Assembly: GCF_004571075.1 (NCBI RefSeq)
Contig: NZ_SPQP01000039.1
Span: 1-34,172 of the forward strand
Direction of reading: 5' to 3'
Source of the DNA: Blastococcus sp. TF02A-35
Lineage (GTDB): Bacteria; Actinomycetota; Actinomycetes; Mycobacteriales; Geodermatophilaceae
DNA length: 34,172 nt
In this document: in pieces, positions 7,356 to 16,064 of the stretch
How positions within the stretch are numbered: the stretch's first letter is position 1
Layout: every line of letters starts with the position of its first letter
The notes under the pieces: model-generated
The model's database searches: none
Told to the model about the DNA's origin: nothing
What the model saw: only the letters and a program-made list of their open reading frames with translations
Position numbers and translations under genes: made by a program

Positions 7356-8842
7356 CCCGCCGTCGCCACCCCGCGGGCCGCGGCGAGCCGGGCCAGCGTG
7401 CGCTCCCGGCCCAGCAGCTCCATCGACTCGTACAGTGGCGGGGAGACGGTCCGCCCGCTCACCGCCACGCGCACCGGGCCGAACGCCTGGCGCGGCTTGA
7501 TGCCCAGGCCCTCGACGAGCGCGTCCTTGAGCGCCTGCTCGATGGCCGGCGTGCTCCAGTCGGCCAGCTCGCCCAGCGCCGCGGTGGCGGCGTCCAGCAC
7601 CTGGACGGCGCTCTCACCGGAGAGCTGCTTGTCCGCCGCTGCGGGCTCGATCTCGACGTCGTCGACGAACAGGAAGCGCAGCAGCCCGACCGCCTCGGAC
7701 AGCACGACCATGCGCTCCTGCGCGAGCGGGGCGATCGCGCGCAGCACCCGGTCCTGCTCGGCCGTCGGCGGCTCGGCGACGAGCCCCTCGGCGGCCAGGT
7801 AGGGCACCACGCGGTCGACGAACTCCTCGACCGGCAGCGCCCGCAGGTGGGTGGCGTTGATCGCCTCGGCCTTCTTCAGGTCGAAGCGCGCCGGGTTGGG
7901 GCTCACGCGGGTGACGTCGAAGGCCTCGACCATCTCCTGCACCGAGAAGATGTCGCGGTCCTCGGCGATCGACCAGCCCAGCAGCGCCAGGTAGTTGGCG
8001 AAGCCCTCGGGCAGGAAGCCGCGGTCCCGGTACACGTCGAGGTTGGACTGCGGGTCGCGCTTGGACAGCTTCTTGCTGCCCTCGCCGGTCACGTACGGCA
8101 GGTGCCCGAACCGCGGGGTGCCCTGGGCGACGCCGATGTCGGTGAGCGCCGCGTACAGCGCGATCTGCCGCGGCGTCGAGGGCAGCAGGTCCTCCCCGCG
8201 CAGCACGTCGGTGATCCGCATCAGCGCGTCGTCGACGGGGTTCACGAACGGGTACAGCGGCGCCCCGTTGCCGCGGACCAGGACGAAGTCGGGGACCGAG
8301 CCGGCGGCGAAGCGGATCTCCCCGCGCACCAGGTCGGTCCAGACCAGGTCCTCGTCGGGCATCTTCAGGCGGAGCACCGGGGAGCGGCCCTCGTCGCGGA
8401 AGGCGGCCTTCTGCGCGTCGGTGAGGAAGCGGTCGGCGTTGTCGTAGCCGAGCTTGGGGTCCTGGCCGGCGGCGCGGCGGCGGGCGTCGACCTCCTCGTT
8501 CGTGGAGAAGGACTCGTAGGCGTGCCCGGCCTCGACCAGCTTGGCCGCGACCTCGCGGTAGATGTCGTGCCGCTCGGACTGCCGGTACGGGCCGTGCGGG
8601 CCGCCGACCTCGGGGCCCTCGTCCCAGGTGAGCCCCATCCAGCGCAGGCAGTCCAGCAGGTGCCGGTAGGACTCCTCGGAGTCCCGCGCGGCGTCGGTGT
8701 CCTCGATCCGGAAGACGAACGTGCCACCGCTGTGCCGGGCGTGCGCCCAGTTGAACAGCGCGGTGCGCATCAGGCCGACGTGCACCATCCCCGTCGGGGA
8801 CGGGCAGAACCGGGTGCGGACCTCGCCGGCGGGCGTGGTCAC
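7352..8842 (-). CDS. gltX: glutamyl-tRNA synthetase (probably non-discriminating)
   Basis: This class I synthetase attaches Glu to tRNA-Glu and, in organisms that use GatCAB, also to tRNA-Gln. It has 496 residues. The HIGH-type signature is [11 protein letters not shown] (14-24) and the KMSKS-type loop is KKLSKR (257-262). The bacterial zinc site is absent: the position of the Cys pair reads YESFST (109-114), so this is a zinc-free type. GTG is the start because it overlaps the upstream hydrolase stop as GTGA and the protein begins [16 protein letters not shown]. Two tRNA-Glu genes and one tRNA-Gln gene lie about 1.2 kb downstream on the same strand. Lack of discrimination is inferred from the presence of gatCAB; no glnS is seen. 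Confidence 0.96.
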   Translation of the reverse strand: MTTPAGEVRTRFCPSPTGMVHVGLMRTALFNWAHARHSGGTFVFRIEDTDAARDSEESYRHLLDCLRWMGLTWDEGPEVGGPHGPYRQSERHDIYREVAAKLVEAGHAYESFSTNEEVDARRRAAGQDPKLGYDNADRFLTDAQKAAFRDEGRSPVLRLKMPDEDLVWTDLVRGEIRFAAGSVPDFVLVRGNGAPLYPFVNPVDDALMRITDVLRGEDLLPSTPRQIALYAALTDIGVAQGTPRFGHLPYVTGEGSKKLSKRDPQSNLDVYRDRGFLPEGFANYLALLGWSIAEDRDIFSVQEMVEAFDVTRVSPNPARFDLKKAEAINATHLRALPVEEFVDRVVPYLAAEGLVAEPPTAEQDRVLRAIAPLAQERMVVLSEAVGLLRFLFVDDVEIEPAAADKQLSGESAVQVLDAATAALGELADWSTPAIEQALKDALVEGLGIKPRQAFGPVRVAVSGRTVSPPLYESMELLGRERTLARLAAARGVATAG

Positions 8843-9651
8843 AGGCCACCACCCGCGGTGGAGACGGGGTCGGCGGAGCTGACCGAGCTGGTCAGCGTGC
8901 CCAGGCCCTGGATGGCGCACTCGACCTGCTGGCCGGCGCGGATCGGGCCGACGCCCGACGGGGTGCCGGTGAGCACGACGTCGCCGGGCAGCAGCGTCAT
9001 CACGCGGGAGATGTAGGAGATCAGGGTCGGGATGCCGAAGAGCAGCTGGCTGGTCCGGCCGCTCTGCCGGAGCTCGCCGTCGACGCTGCAGGTGATCTCC
9101 AGGTCGGCGGGGTCCAGGCCCAGGCCGGGCAGGTCGGTCTCGATCCAGGGCCCGAGCGGGCAGAACGAGTCGAAGCCCTTCGCCCGGGTCCACTGGCCGT
9201 CGCTCTTCTGCATGTCGCGCTCGGTGACGTCGTTGCCGATCGTGAAGCCGAAGATGCTCGCCATCGCCTGCTCGGGGCTGACGTTGCGGGCCCCCCGGGC
9301 ACCGATGACCACGGCCAGCTCGACCTCGTGCTGCACGTTGGTGCTGCCCGGCGGGATGCGGATGGCGTCGCCGGGGCCGATCACCGACGTCGAGGGCTTG
9401 AGGAACAGCATCGGCTCCTTCGGAGCGTCACCGGTGTTCATCTCCTTCACGTGCTCGGCGTAGTTCTTGCCGACGCACACCACCTTGCTCGGCAGGATCG
9501 GCGAGAGCAGCCGGATGTCGGCCTGGGCGAAGCGGGCGCCGGTGAAGGAGATCTGGCCGAAGGGGTGGCCCTCGATCTGGGCGACCTGGCCGTCCCCGTC
9601 GAGGACGCCGAAGGACATGCCCTGCTGGGAGGCGAAACGGACGATGCGCAC
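8839..9651 (-). CDS. fumarylacetoacetate hydrolase-family protein
   Basis: This is a 270-residue FAH-superfamily enzyme; members cleave or hydrate acylpyruvates, hydroxymuconates or similar oxo acids using a divalent metal. Motifs are [15 protein letters not shown], the metal-binding [33 protein letters not shown] and [10 protein letters not shown]. The true substrate cannot be read from sequence; acylpyruvase-type activity is most common for this subgroup. The GTG start has no Shine-Dalgarno but a TAACCT -10 six bases upstream, so the mRNA is probably leaderless. It is the first gene of an operon with gltX (4-bp overlap), an arrangement that I recall as common in actinobacteria. Confidence 0.9.
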   Translation of the reverse strand: MRIVRFASQQGMSFGVLDGDGQVAQIEGHPFGQISFTGARFAQADIRLLSPILPSKVVCVGKNYAEHVKEMNTGDAPKEPMLFLKPSTSVIGPGDAIRIPPGSTNVQHEVELAVVIGARGARNVSPEQAMASIFGFTIGNDVTERDMQKSDGQWTRAKGFDSFCPLGPWIETDLPGLGLDPADLEITCSVDGELRQSGRTSQLLFGIPTLISYISRVMTLLPGDVVLTGTPSGVGPIRAGQQVECAIQGLGTLTSSVSSADPVSTAGGGL

Positions 9652-9693
9652 AGGGCGAGGTTAGCCGCGACCGGATCTGCCTACCGTGCGCCC
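9652..9693. promoter_or_regulatory. divergent promoter region, FAH gene and VOC gene
   Basis: The 42-bp gap holds TAACCT six bases before the minus-strand GTG and TACCGT (9682-9687) six bases before the plus-strand ATG. Both look like -10 elements of leaderless transcripts. The -35 regions would overlap across the gap. No clear -35 sequences are seen. Confidence 0.4.
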
Positions 9694-10080
9694 ATGGCCT
9701 GCCGCTTCTCCGAGCTCGTCGTCGACAGCCGCGACCCCGAGTCGCTCGCCGCCTTCTGGGCGGCGGTGCTCGGCTACCGGGTCCTGGGCCGGGAGGAGGA
9801 CGGCGCCGTCGAGATCGGCCCGGAGGCCGGCTTCGGCGGCCCCGCGCCCACCCTGGTCTTCGCCCCGGTCGCCGACCCGACACCCGGGAAGGTCCGGCTG
9901 CACATCGACGTCAACCCCACCGACCGGGACCAGGAGGCCGAGCTGCAGCGGCTGCTCGGCCTGGGTGCCGTGCCGGCCGACGTCGGCCAGTCCGCCGAGC
10001 ACGGCTGGCACGTGCTGCGCGATCCCGAGGGCAACGAGTTCTGCCTCCTGAGGAGCCGGCTGGAGCCGTGGCCGGCCTGA
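9694..10080 (+). CDS. VOC-superfamily (glyoxalase-like) protein
   Basis: This is a 128-residue single-domain protein of the vicinal oxygen chelate fold, Glyoxalase_6-like. It begins MACRFSELVVDSRDPESLA and has AFWAAVLGYRVL, then LHIDVNPTDR and DPEGNEFCLLR, the usual repeat signatures. Members include dioxygenases, isomerases and drug-binding proteins, so function is open. It starts a plus-strand group with an ABM monooxygenase (16-base gap) and a glutamine amidotransferase. Confidence 0.85.
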   Translation: MACRFSELVVDSRDPESLAAFWAAVLGYRVLGREEDGAVEIGPEAGFGGPAPTLVFAPVADPTPGKVRLHIDVNPTDRDQEAELQRLLGLGAVPADVGQSAEHGWHVLRDPEGNEFCLLRSRLEPWPA

Positions 10081-10096
10081 CGGGAGAATGGGCGGC

Positions 10097-10423
10097 GTGA
10101 TCCTCATCGTCGTGAAGATGCCCATCCGTCCCGAGCGTGCCGACGAGTGGGCCGGCCTGGCCGCCGACTACGCCCGCGCCGTGAACGCCGAGGAGGGCTC
10201 GCTCTTCTTCGAGTGGTCCCGCAGCATCGAGGAGCCCGACACCTGGATCTGCATCGAGGGCTTCCGCGACGCCGACGCGGGCGCGGCGCACGTGGCCACG
10301 GACGCCTTCAAGCAGTTCGTGGAGAAGGGCCCCGACCTGGTCTCGGCGCAGCCGCAGATCATCTACGTCGACGCGCCCCAGGTCCCCGGCTGGGGACCGA
10401 TGGGCGAGATCCAGCCCCGCTGA
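10097..10423 (+). CDS. ABM-family putative quinol monooxygenase
   Basis: This is a 108-residue antibiotic biosynthesis monooxygenase (YgiN-like) domain of the dimeric ferredoxin-like fold. It begins MILIVVKMPIRPERADEWAGL and carries EEGSLFFEWSRSIEEPDTWICIEGF and the helix AAHVATDAFKQFV. Relatives oxidise quinols without cofactor or simply protect cells; the substrate is unknown. GTG at 10097 is preferred to the ATG at 10088 because GGGAG (10082-10086) is then ten bases upstream and the N-terminus starts at the first strand. Its stop overlaps the start of the amidotransferase in the bases CTGA. Confidence 0.85.
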   Translation: MILIVVKMPIRPERADEWAGLAADYARAVNAEEGSLFFEWSRSIEEPDTWICIEGFRDADAGAAHVATDAFKQFVEKGPDLVSAQPQIIYVDAPQVPGWGPMGEIQPR

Positions 10424-11166
10424 GCACCGGCGGGCCCGGGCGGCCGTTCCTGCTGCTGTCGACCCGTCCCGAGGACGAGGCCGCCGACCAGGAGTACGCG
10501 TCGTTCCTGCGGGCCACCGGGCTGGCCCGCGACCGCCTGCACCGCATCCGGCTCGAGGCCGCTCCCCTGCCGGCGCTCGACCTCGACGCGTACGCCGGCC
10601 TCCTGCTCGGCGGCAGCCCGTTCAACTCCAGCGACCCGCCGGAGGAGAAGCCGCCGGTGCAGCTGCGGGTGGAGCGCGAGCTCGGCGCCCTCCTCGACGA
10701 CGTCGTGGCGCGGGACGTGCCCTTCCTCGGCGCCTGCTACGGCATCGGGACCCTGGGCACGCACCAGGGCGGCGTCGTCGACCGCACCTACGGCGAGCCG
10801 GTCTCGGCGGTGGACGTCGTCCTCACCGGCGAGGGGCGGGAGGACCCGCTCCTCGCCGGGGTGCCCGAGCGCTTCGGCGCCTTCGTCGGGCACAAGGAGG
10901 CCTGCCGGGTGCTCCCGCCGGGTGCGGTGCTGCTGGCGTCGTCGGCGAGCTGCCCGGTCCAGATGTTCCGCGTGCGGCGGAACGTCTACGCCACGCAGTT
11001 CCACCCCGAGCTCGACGTCCCGGGGATCGTGCAGCGGGTGCGCATCTACCAGCACGCCGGCTACTTCCCGCCGGCCGAGGTCGAGGAGGTCATCGCGCGC
11101 CTGACGCCCGCGGTGGTCACCCATCCCGCACGCGTGCTGGCGAACTTCGTCGCCCGCTACGGCTGA
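10420..11166 (+). CDS. class I glutamine amidotransferase, probable CTG start
   Basis: This is a stand-alone GMP synthase-like glutaminase domain of 248 residues. The catalytic triad is visible: nucleophile C106 in LGACYG and H195/E197 in QFHPE. In-frame ATG, GTG and TTG codons are absent between the end of the upstream gene and the first beta strand RPFLLLSTRPEDE. The nearest canonical start is a GTG at 10213, deep inside the ABM gene, which would add 69 unrelated residues. The best reading is a CTG start overlapping the ABM stop as CTGA, in the same geometry as the ATGA/GTGA overlaps elsewhere in the window. The acceptor of the released ammonia is unknown. It is convergent with cimA, 12 bases apart. 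Confidence 0.82.
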   Translation: MSTGGPGRPFLLLSTRPEDEAADQEYASFLRATGLARDRLHRIRLEAAPLPALDLDAYAGLLLGGSPFNSSDPPEEKPPVQLRVERELGALLDDVVARDVPFLGACYGIGTLGTHQGGVVDRTYGEPVSAVDVVLTGEGREDPLLAGVPERFGAFVGHKEACRVLPPGAVLLASSASCPVQMFRVRRNVYATQFHPELDVPGIVQRVRIYQHAGYFPPAEVEEVIARLTPAVVTHPARVLANFVARYG

Positions 11167-11178
11167 GGAGCAGGCGCG

Positions 11179-12777
11179 CTAGGGCCTGGGCCGGCGCACG
11201 ACGGCGTAGGTCAGCGCGTCCACCAGCGCGTGCCAGGACGCCTCGACGACGTTGTCGTGCACGCCGACCGTCGTCCACTCCCCCACGCCGTCGGTGGTGT
11301 CGATGAGCACCCGGGTCGTGGCGCTCGTGCCGCTGCGCCAGCCCAGGATGCGGACCTTGTAGTCGGCCAGCGACACGTCGGCCAGCTGGGGGTACCGGCC
11401 GACCAGCGCCTGGCGGAGCGCGTTGTCCAGCGCGTTCACCGGGCCGTTGCCCTCGCCGGTGCTGATGACCCGCTCGGTGGTCCCGTCGGGGTTGGGCAGG
11501 TGCACCTTGACCGTGGCCTCGCTGACCACCACGCCGTTGCCCCAGTGCTCGACGGAGGTCCGGTAGCTCTCCAGCTCGAACAGCGGCGCCGGGGCGTCGG
11601 GCAGCTGGGCGCGCAGCAGCAGCTCGAAGGAGGCGTCGGCGGCCTCGAACGACCACCCGTCGGCCTCGAGCACCTTCACCTGGTCCACGACCCGGCCGAT
11701 CGCGTCGCCCTGGCCGCTCAGGTCGACCCCGAGCTCCCGGCCCTTCAGCTCGACCGAGGCGCGCCCGGCCATCTCGGTGACCAGGATGCGCATGTCGTTG
11801 CCCACGACCGCCGGGTCGAGGTGGTTGTACAGCTCCGGGCTGACCTTGATGGCGCTGGCGTGCAGCCCCGCCTTGTGCGCGAACGCCGAGGCGCCGACGT
11901 AGGGCTGGTGGTCGTCGGGGGCGATGTTGGCCAGCTCGGCGATCGCGTGGCTGACCCGCTGCAGCTCGGGCAGGCACTCGGCCGGGACCGCCGGGATGCC
12001 CATCTTGGTCACCAGGTTGGCGATCAGCGCGAAGGTGTCGGCGTTCCCGGCCCGCTCGCCGTAGCCGTTCGCCGTCCCCTGCACGTGGGTGACGCCCGCC
12101 TCGACCGCGGCGAGGGTGTTGGCGACCGCGCAGCCGGTGTCGTCCTGGCAGTGGATGCCGAGCTTCCCGGTGGTGCGCGCCCGCACGTCGGCGACCACCC
12201 GGCCCACGCCCATGGGCAGCATGCCGCCGTTGGTGTCGCACAGGACGCCCACCTCGGCGCCGGCCGCGAACGCCGTCTCCAGGACGCGCACCCCGTAGGC
12301 GGGGTCGGCGGCGTACCCGTCGAAGAAGTGCTCGCAGTCGACGAAGACCCGGCGGCCGTGGTCGACCAGGTGGGCGACCGTGTCGGCCACCATCGCCAGG
12401 TTCTCCTCCGGCGTGGTGCGCAGCGCGTCGCGCACGTGCCGCACGTCGGACTTGGCGACGAGGCAGACCACCGGCGTCCCGGCGTCCAGCAGCGCCCGGA
12501 CCTGCGGGTCGTCCTCCACCCGTACCCCGGCCTTGCGGGTGGCGCCGAACGCGACCAGCTGCGCGTGCTGCAGCTTGAGCTCGGTGCGGGCCCGGGCGAA
12601 GAACTCGGTGTCCTTGGGCAGCGCCCCCGGCCACCCGCCCTCGATGAAGCCCACGCCGATCTCGTCGAGCAGCCGGGCGACCGCGAGCTTGTCGGCGACC
12701 GAGTAGCTGATGCCCTCGCGCTGGGCGCCGTCGCGCAGCGTGGTGTCGAAGACGTGGAACTCGGGGTCGGTCTGCAC
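11179..12777 (-). CDS. cimA: (R)-citramalate synthase
   Basis: CimA condenses pyruvate with acetyl-CoA to (R)-citramalate, the first step of threonine-independent isoleucine synthesis. The protein has 532 residues, typical of CimA. The catalytic HMGL-like TIM barrel begins with FDTTLRDGAQREG (10-22), has CDTNGGMLP near 180 and metal-binding HCQDD (209-213), then NGYGERAGN. AHKAGLHASA marks the linker, and the last 150 residues are a LeuA-type allosteric domain. CimA is favoured over 2-isopropylmalate synthase by the HCQDD form and FIEGGWPGALPKD near residue 45. GTG at 12777 follows GAGGAG six bases upstream; longer in-frame readings would run through the attenuator. Transcription enters through the isoleucine leader at 12872-12904. 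Confidence 0.94.
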   Translation of the reverse strand: MQTDPEFHVFDTTLRDGAQREGISYSVADKLAVARLLDEIGVGFIEGGWPGALPKDTEFFARARTELKLQHAQLVAFGATRKAGVRVEDDPQVRALLDAGTPVVCLVAKSDVRHVRDALRTTPEENLAMVADTVAHLVDHGRRVFVDCEHFFDGYAADPAYGVRVLETAFAAGAEVGVLCDTNGGMLPMGVGRVVADVRARTTGKLGIHCQDDTGCAVANTLAAVEAGVTHVQGTANGYGERAGNADTFALIANLVTKMGIPAVPAECLPELQRVSHAIAELANIAPDDHQPYVGASAFAHKAGLHASAIKVSPELYNHLDPAVVGNDMRILVTEMAGRASVELKGRELGVDLSGQGDAIGRVVDQVKVLEADGWSFEAADASFELLLRAQLPDAPAPLFELESYRTSVEHWGNGVVVSEATVKVHLPNPDGTTERVISTGEGNGPVNALDNALRQALVGRYPQLADVSLADYKVRILGWRSGTSATTRVLIDTTDGVGEWTTVGVHDNVVEASWHALVDALTYAVVRRPRP

Positions 12778-12818
12778 GAGGCGCTCCTCGGATCGGGTGG
12801 GCGAACGTCCCGGAAAGC

Positions 12819-12846
12819 AAAAAGACCCCCCGGGTACGGGAGGTCT
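12819..12846 (-). terminator. attenuator terminator of cimA
   Basis: On the minus strand AGACCTCCCG and CGGGGGGTCT form a 10-bp stem (one U-G) around TACC, followed by five Ts. It lies 26 bases after the leader peptide stop and 41 bases before the cimA start, where a terminator can only serve to attenuate. Confidence 0.9.
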
Positions 12847-12872
12847 GCGCGCAGTCGGGAGGGACTGCGCGC
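12847..12872 (-). promoter_or_regulatory. hairpin at the stop codon of the cimA leader
   Basis: GCGCGCAGTC and GACTGCGCGC form a perfect 10-bp stem with loop CCTCCC. The 5' arm starts in the last base of the leader UAG, so a ribosome at the stop would mask it. The heptamer CCTCCCG in its loop is repeated in the 5' arm of the adjacent terminator, so the loop could compete for the terminator's CGGGGGG arm. The switching mechanism is inferred. Confidence 0.75.
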
Positions 12873-12904
12873 TAGGCGATGATGATCGTGCCACGGGTGC
12901 TCAT
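12872..12904 (-). CDS. isoleucine leader peptide of cimA (MSTRGTIIIA)
   Basis: This is a ten-codon open frame with three consecutive ATC isoleucine codons just before the TAG stop. It is followed at once by a hairpin and then by an intrinsic terminator upstream of cimA. This is the classical layout of an amino acid attenuator: scarce Ile-tRNA stalls the ribosome at the Ile run and should alter folding downstream. A TTTACT -10-like hexamer lies eight bases upstream of the ATG, so translation is probably leaderless. The coding stretch can also fold on itself, GGCGATGA (including the ATG) pairing with TCATCGCC. Three adjacent Ile codons upstream of an isoleucine-pathway gene are hard to explain by chance. 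Confidence 0.88.
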   Translation of the reverse strand: MSTRGTIIIA

Positions 12905-12971
12905 CGCCGACGAGTAAAGCACGGCCGGAAAACGGCGTGAGCTCCGCGCCGGGCGCTGGGAGGCTGCGCCG

Positions 12972-13355
12972 GTGATCCCCAGCGGCTGGACCCCCGTGCA
13001 CCGCGCCGACGGCGAGCAGGTGGGCTGGCTGGCCACCGACGGCCGGCCGCACCTCCTGACCGGCGCGCCCGTCCGGGGGGCCGGCTCCCCCGGCGAGGCC
13101 GCCGAGGTCCTGCGCGCCCGGGGCCTGGCCGCCCTCGACCGCCGCTGGTGGGCCCGGCTGCCCACGCCGCTCCCGCGCGGGACGTTCCCGGCCGGGCAGC
13201 CCGCGGCGGACTGGACGTGGCAGCCCGTGGTGCTGGTCGAGTCCTCCCGCGCCGGCTGCACCGTGCGGCCGGAGTGGCCCGCCCCGGGCGAGACCGGGCG
13301 GGCCCTCCTGCCGGTGCCGGTCGGCGACCTCCTGCGGGAGGAGCCGCCCGGCTGA
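12972..13355 (+). CDS. uncharacterised small protein
   Basis: This is a 127-residue soluble protein that I do not recognise. It begins MIPSGWTPVHRADGEQVGWLATDG, which suggests a short beta-rich module, followed by an Ala/Arg-rich helix and a tryptophan-rich segment DWTWQPVVLVESS. There is no signal peptide, membrane helix or cysteine pattern. The GTG start has a good GGGAGG eight bases upstream. It is divergent from the cimA leader (67 bases) and its stop is one base from the convergent leuB stop. The context suggests no specific role. Confidence 0.75.
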   Translation: MIPSGWTPVHRADGEQVGWLATDGRPHLLTGAPVRGAGSPGEAAEVLRARGLAALDRRWWARLPTPLPRGTFPAGQPAADWTWQPVVLVESSRAGCTVRPEWPAPGETGRALLPVPVGDLLREEPPG

Positions 13356-13356
13356 G

Positions 13357-14379
13357 TCAGCCGCCGGCGAGCGCGGCGAGGCGGTCGCCGACGTCGGTGG
13401 TGCGGATCGGCGCCTGCGGGTCGCGGGTGGAGAGGTCGAAGGCGACCGCGGCGTCGACCTTGCGGGCCTGCTCCGTCCGGCCCAGGTGCTGCAGCAGCAG
13501 GCCGACCGACAGCACGGTCGCGGTCGGGTCGGCGATGCCCTTGCCGGCGATGTCGGGCGCGGAGCCGTGCACGGGCTCGAACATGCTCGGGTTGGTCCCC
13601 GAGGCGTCGAGGTTCCCGCTCGCGGCCAGGCCGATGCCCCCGGTCACCGCGGCGGCGACGTCGGTGACGATGTCGCCGAACAGGTTGTCGGTGACGATGA
13701 CGTCGTAGCGGCCCGGGTCGGTGATGAAGAACATCGAGGCGGCGTCGACGTGCTGGTAGGCGACGGTCACCTCGGGGAACTCGACCGACACCTCCTCCAC
13801 GACCCGCGACCAGAGCCCACCGGCGTGGGTGAGCACGTTGGTCTTGTGGATCAGGGTCAGGTGCTTGCGCGGTCGTGCCGCGGCGCGCTCGAACGCGTAC
13901 CGGACCACCCGCTCGACACCGAAGGCGGTGTTCAGGCTGACCTCGGTCGCGACCTCCTGCGGGGTGTCCTTGCGCAGGACGCCACCGTTGCCCACGTACG
14001 GGCCCTCGGTGCCCTCGCGCACGCACAGCATGTCGATCGGGCCGGGCGAGGCCAGCGGGCTGCGCACACCGTCGAACAGCCGGGCCGGGCGCAGGTTCAC
14101 GTGGTGGTCGAGCTCGAAGCGCAGCCGCAGCAGCAGCCCGCGCTCGAGGATGCCCGGCGGCACGCTGGGGTCACCGATCGCGCCGAGCAGGATCGCGTCG
14201 TGCTGGCGCAGCTCGTCCAGGACGGTGTCCGGCAGCAGCTCGCCGGTCCGCTGCCAGCGGGTGGCACCGAGGTCGTAGGGCGTCGTCTCCAGGTCGGGTG
14301 CGACCGCGCGGAGGACCTTGAGGCCCTCCGCCACGACCTCGGGCCCGATGCCGTCTCCAGGGATCACTGCCAGGCGCAT
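13357..14379 (-). CDS. leuB: 3-isopropylmalate dehydrogenase
   Basis: LeuB oxidises and decarboxylates 3-isopropylmalate with NAD+ to 4-methyl-2-oxopentanoate. In the citramalate route the same type of enzyme makes 2-oxobutanoate. The protein has 340 residues. Motifs are [16 protein letters not shown] at the start, [13 protein letters not shown] for substrate binding, and the isocitrate/isopropylmalate dehydrogenase signature [20 protein letters not shown], then [18 protein letters not shown]. The ATG at 14379 is 16 bases after the serA stop, so serA-leuB form a two-gene operon. Confidence 0.96.
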   Translation of the reverse strand: MRLAVIPGDGIGPEVVAEGLKVLRAVAPDLETTPYDLGATRWQRTGELLPDTVLDELRQHDAILLGAIGDPSVPPGILERGLLLRLRFELDHHVNLRPARLFDGVRSPLASPGPIDMLCVREGTEGPYVGNGGVLRKDTPQEVATEVSLNTAFGVERVVRYAFERAAARPRKHLTLIHKTNVLTHAGGLWSRVVEEVSVEFPEVTVAYQHVDAASMFFITDPGRYDVIVTDNLFGDIVTDVAAAVTGGIGLAASGNLDASGTNPSMFEPVHGSAPDIAGKGIADPTATVLSVGLLLQHLGRTEQARKVDAAVAFDLSTRDPQAPIRTTDVGDRLAALAGG

Positions 14380-14395
14380 GGGAGGGAACCCTAGG

Positions 14396-15997
14396 TCAGA
14401 GCGTGGTGAGGTCGGCGGCCCGGGCGGCGCGGGCGCCGATGCGCTCCGCGATCGCCTCGAGGAGCTCGGGGGCCACGGGGCTGTCGACGGTGACCGCCAT
14501 GAGCGCCTCGCCGCCGTCGCTCGCCGGGCTGACCTGCGCTCCGGCGATGTTGATGCCGGCCTCCCCGAGAGCCGCGCCCACGGCGCCCACGACACCCGGC
14601 CGGTCCGCGTAGGTGAAGAAGAGCAGGTTGCCCGAGGCGGCGAGGTCGATCTCGAAGCCGGCCACCTCGGTCAGCCGCGGCACCTGGTTCTTGCCGAACA
14701 GGGTGCCGGAGACGGCGACGGGACGGCCGTCGGCCATGGCGCCGCGCAGGGTGACCAGGTTCCGGTAGGTCGGGCTCTCCGGGTCGGTGGTGAGGGCGAC
14801 GTCCAGCCCCCGCTGCTCGGCGAACAGCGGCGCGTTGACGTAGGTGACCTGCTCCTCGACGACGTCGGAGAACACGCCCTTCAGCGCGGCCAGCTGCAGC
14901 ACCGAGGCGTCGAACTCGGCCAGCTTCCCGCGCACGTCGACGGTGACCGACTGCGCGAGGCCCCCCGCGACGGCGGTGAACACGCGGCCCAGCTTCTCGG
15001 CGAGCGGGAGGCCCGGGCGCACGTCCTGGGCGACGACGCCGCCGGCCTGGACGTTGACGGCGTCGGGGACGAACTCGCCCTGCAGGGCCAGCCGGACCGA
15101 GCGGGCGACGGCGGCGCCGGCCTTGTCCTGCGCCTCGGTGGTGGACGCGCCCAGGTGCGGGGTGACGACGGTGTTGGGCAGCCCGAACAGCGGGCTGTCG
15201 GTGCACGGCTCCTTGGCGTAGACGTCGATGCCCGCCGCGCCCACCTGCCCGGACCGCAGCGCCTCGGCGAGGGCCGCCTCGTCGACGAGGCCACCCCGGG
15301 CGGCGTTGACGATGATCACGCCCCGCTTGGTCGTGGCCAGCTCCGCAGGCCCGATGAGCCCGAGGGTCTCGGGCGTCTTCGGCAGGTGGATGGTGATGAA
15401 GTCGGCCTGCTGGAGCAGCTCCTCCAGCGACACCATGCGCACGCCCAGCTGGGCCGCGCGGCCGGGCTGGATGTAGGGGTCGTAGGCGATCAGCTCGACG
15501 TCGAAGGCGGCCAGCCGCTGGGCGACCAGCTGGCCGATGCGGCCGAGCCCGACGACGCCGACGGTCTTCTCGGTCACCTCGACGCCGGTGAACTTCGAGC
15601 GGGCCCACTTCCCCTCGCGCAGCGAGGCGTCGGCCGCCGGGATGTGGCGGGCGGCGGCCAGCAGCAGCGCGACGGCGTGCTCGGCGGCGCTGACGATGTT
15701 CGAGGTGGGCGCGTTGACGACCATGACGCCGCGCTCGGTCGCGGCCGGGACGTCGACGTTGTCCAGGCCGATGCCGGCGCGGGCGACGACCTTGAGGTTC
15801 GGCGCCGCGGCCAGAGCCTCGGCGTCGATCTGCGTCGCGCTGCGGATCATCACCGCCGCCGCGTCGGCGAGCGCGGGCAGCAGCGCGGACCGGTCGGCAC
15901 CGTCGACATGACGGATCTCGACGTCGGTCCCGAGCACCTCCAGCACACTCGGCGCGAGCTCTTCGGCGATCAGGACGACGGGCGCGGTCGTGGTCAC
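14396..15997 (-). CDS. serA: D-3-phosphoglycerate dehydrogenase
   Basis: SerA oxidises 3-phosphoglycerate to 3-phosphohydroxypyruvate, the first step of serine synthesis. It has 533 residues, the long type with an intervening (ASB) domain and a C-terminal ACT domain for serine feedback. Numbering from this start: substrate loop [12 protein letters not shown] (72-83), Rossmann GLGRIG (150-155), R234 in [10 protein letters not shown]263 in AKEP, and catalytic H281 in TPHLGAS. The ACT domain covers roughly 456-533 ([19 protein letters not shown]). GTG at 15997 is preferred because it lies eight bases past a TAGGCT -10 (16006-16011), giving a leaderless mRNA; GTG at 16003 would add two residues but sits too close to the -10. 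Confidence 0.95.
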   Translation of the reverse strand: MTTTAPVVLIAEELAPSVLEVLGTDVEIRHVDGADRSALLPALADAAAVMIRSATQIDAEALAAAPNLKVVARAGIGLDNVDVPAATERGVMVVNAPTSNIVSAAEHAVALLLAAARHIPAADASLREGKWARSKFTGVEVTEKTVGVVGLGRIGQLVAQRLAAFDVELIAYDPYIQPGRAAQLGVRMVSLEELLQQADFITIHLPKTPETLGLIGPAELATTKRGVIIVNAARGGLVDEAALAEALRSGQVGAAGIDVYAKEPCTDSPLFGLPNTVVTPHLGASTTEAQDKAGAAVARSVRLALQGEFVPDAVNVQAGGVVAQDVRPGLPLAEKLGRVFTAVAGGLAQSVTVDVRGKLAEFDASVLQLAALKGVFSDVVEEQVTYVNAPLFAEQRGLDVALTTDPESPTYRNLVTLRGAMADGRPVAVSGTLFGKNQVPRLTEVAGFEIDLAASGNLLFFTYADRPGVVGAVGAALGEAGINIAGAQVSPASDGGEALMAVTVDSPVAPELLEAIAERIGARAARAADLTTL

Positions 15998-16005
15998 GGG
16001 CACAC

Positions 16006-16011
16006 AGCCTA
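16006..16011 (-). promoter_or_regulatory. -10 of serA-leuB
   Basis: The minus strand reads TAGGCT eight bases before the GTG at 15997, the spacing expected for a leaderless transcript. No good -35 is seen. Confidence 0.5.
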
Positions 16012-16064
16012 GGGAGCGCGGGGCCGCAGGCTCCGACGCCCCCTGCCCGGGTGCTCCGCGGTGC

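Noticed and set aside
11179-12777. cimA as 2-isopropylmalate synthase (leuA) or homocitrate synthase.
   Set aside because: Length, the HCQDD form of the metal motif and the FIEGGWPGALPKD segment match the citramalate synthase group, and the Ile leader agrees.
11179-12894. A longer cimA reading beginning upstream of GTG 12777.
   Set aside because: The extra 39 residues would be encoded by the attenuator hairpins and terminator and have no similarity to CimA.
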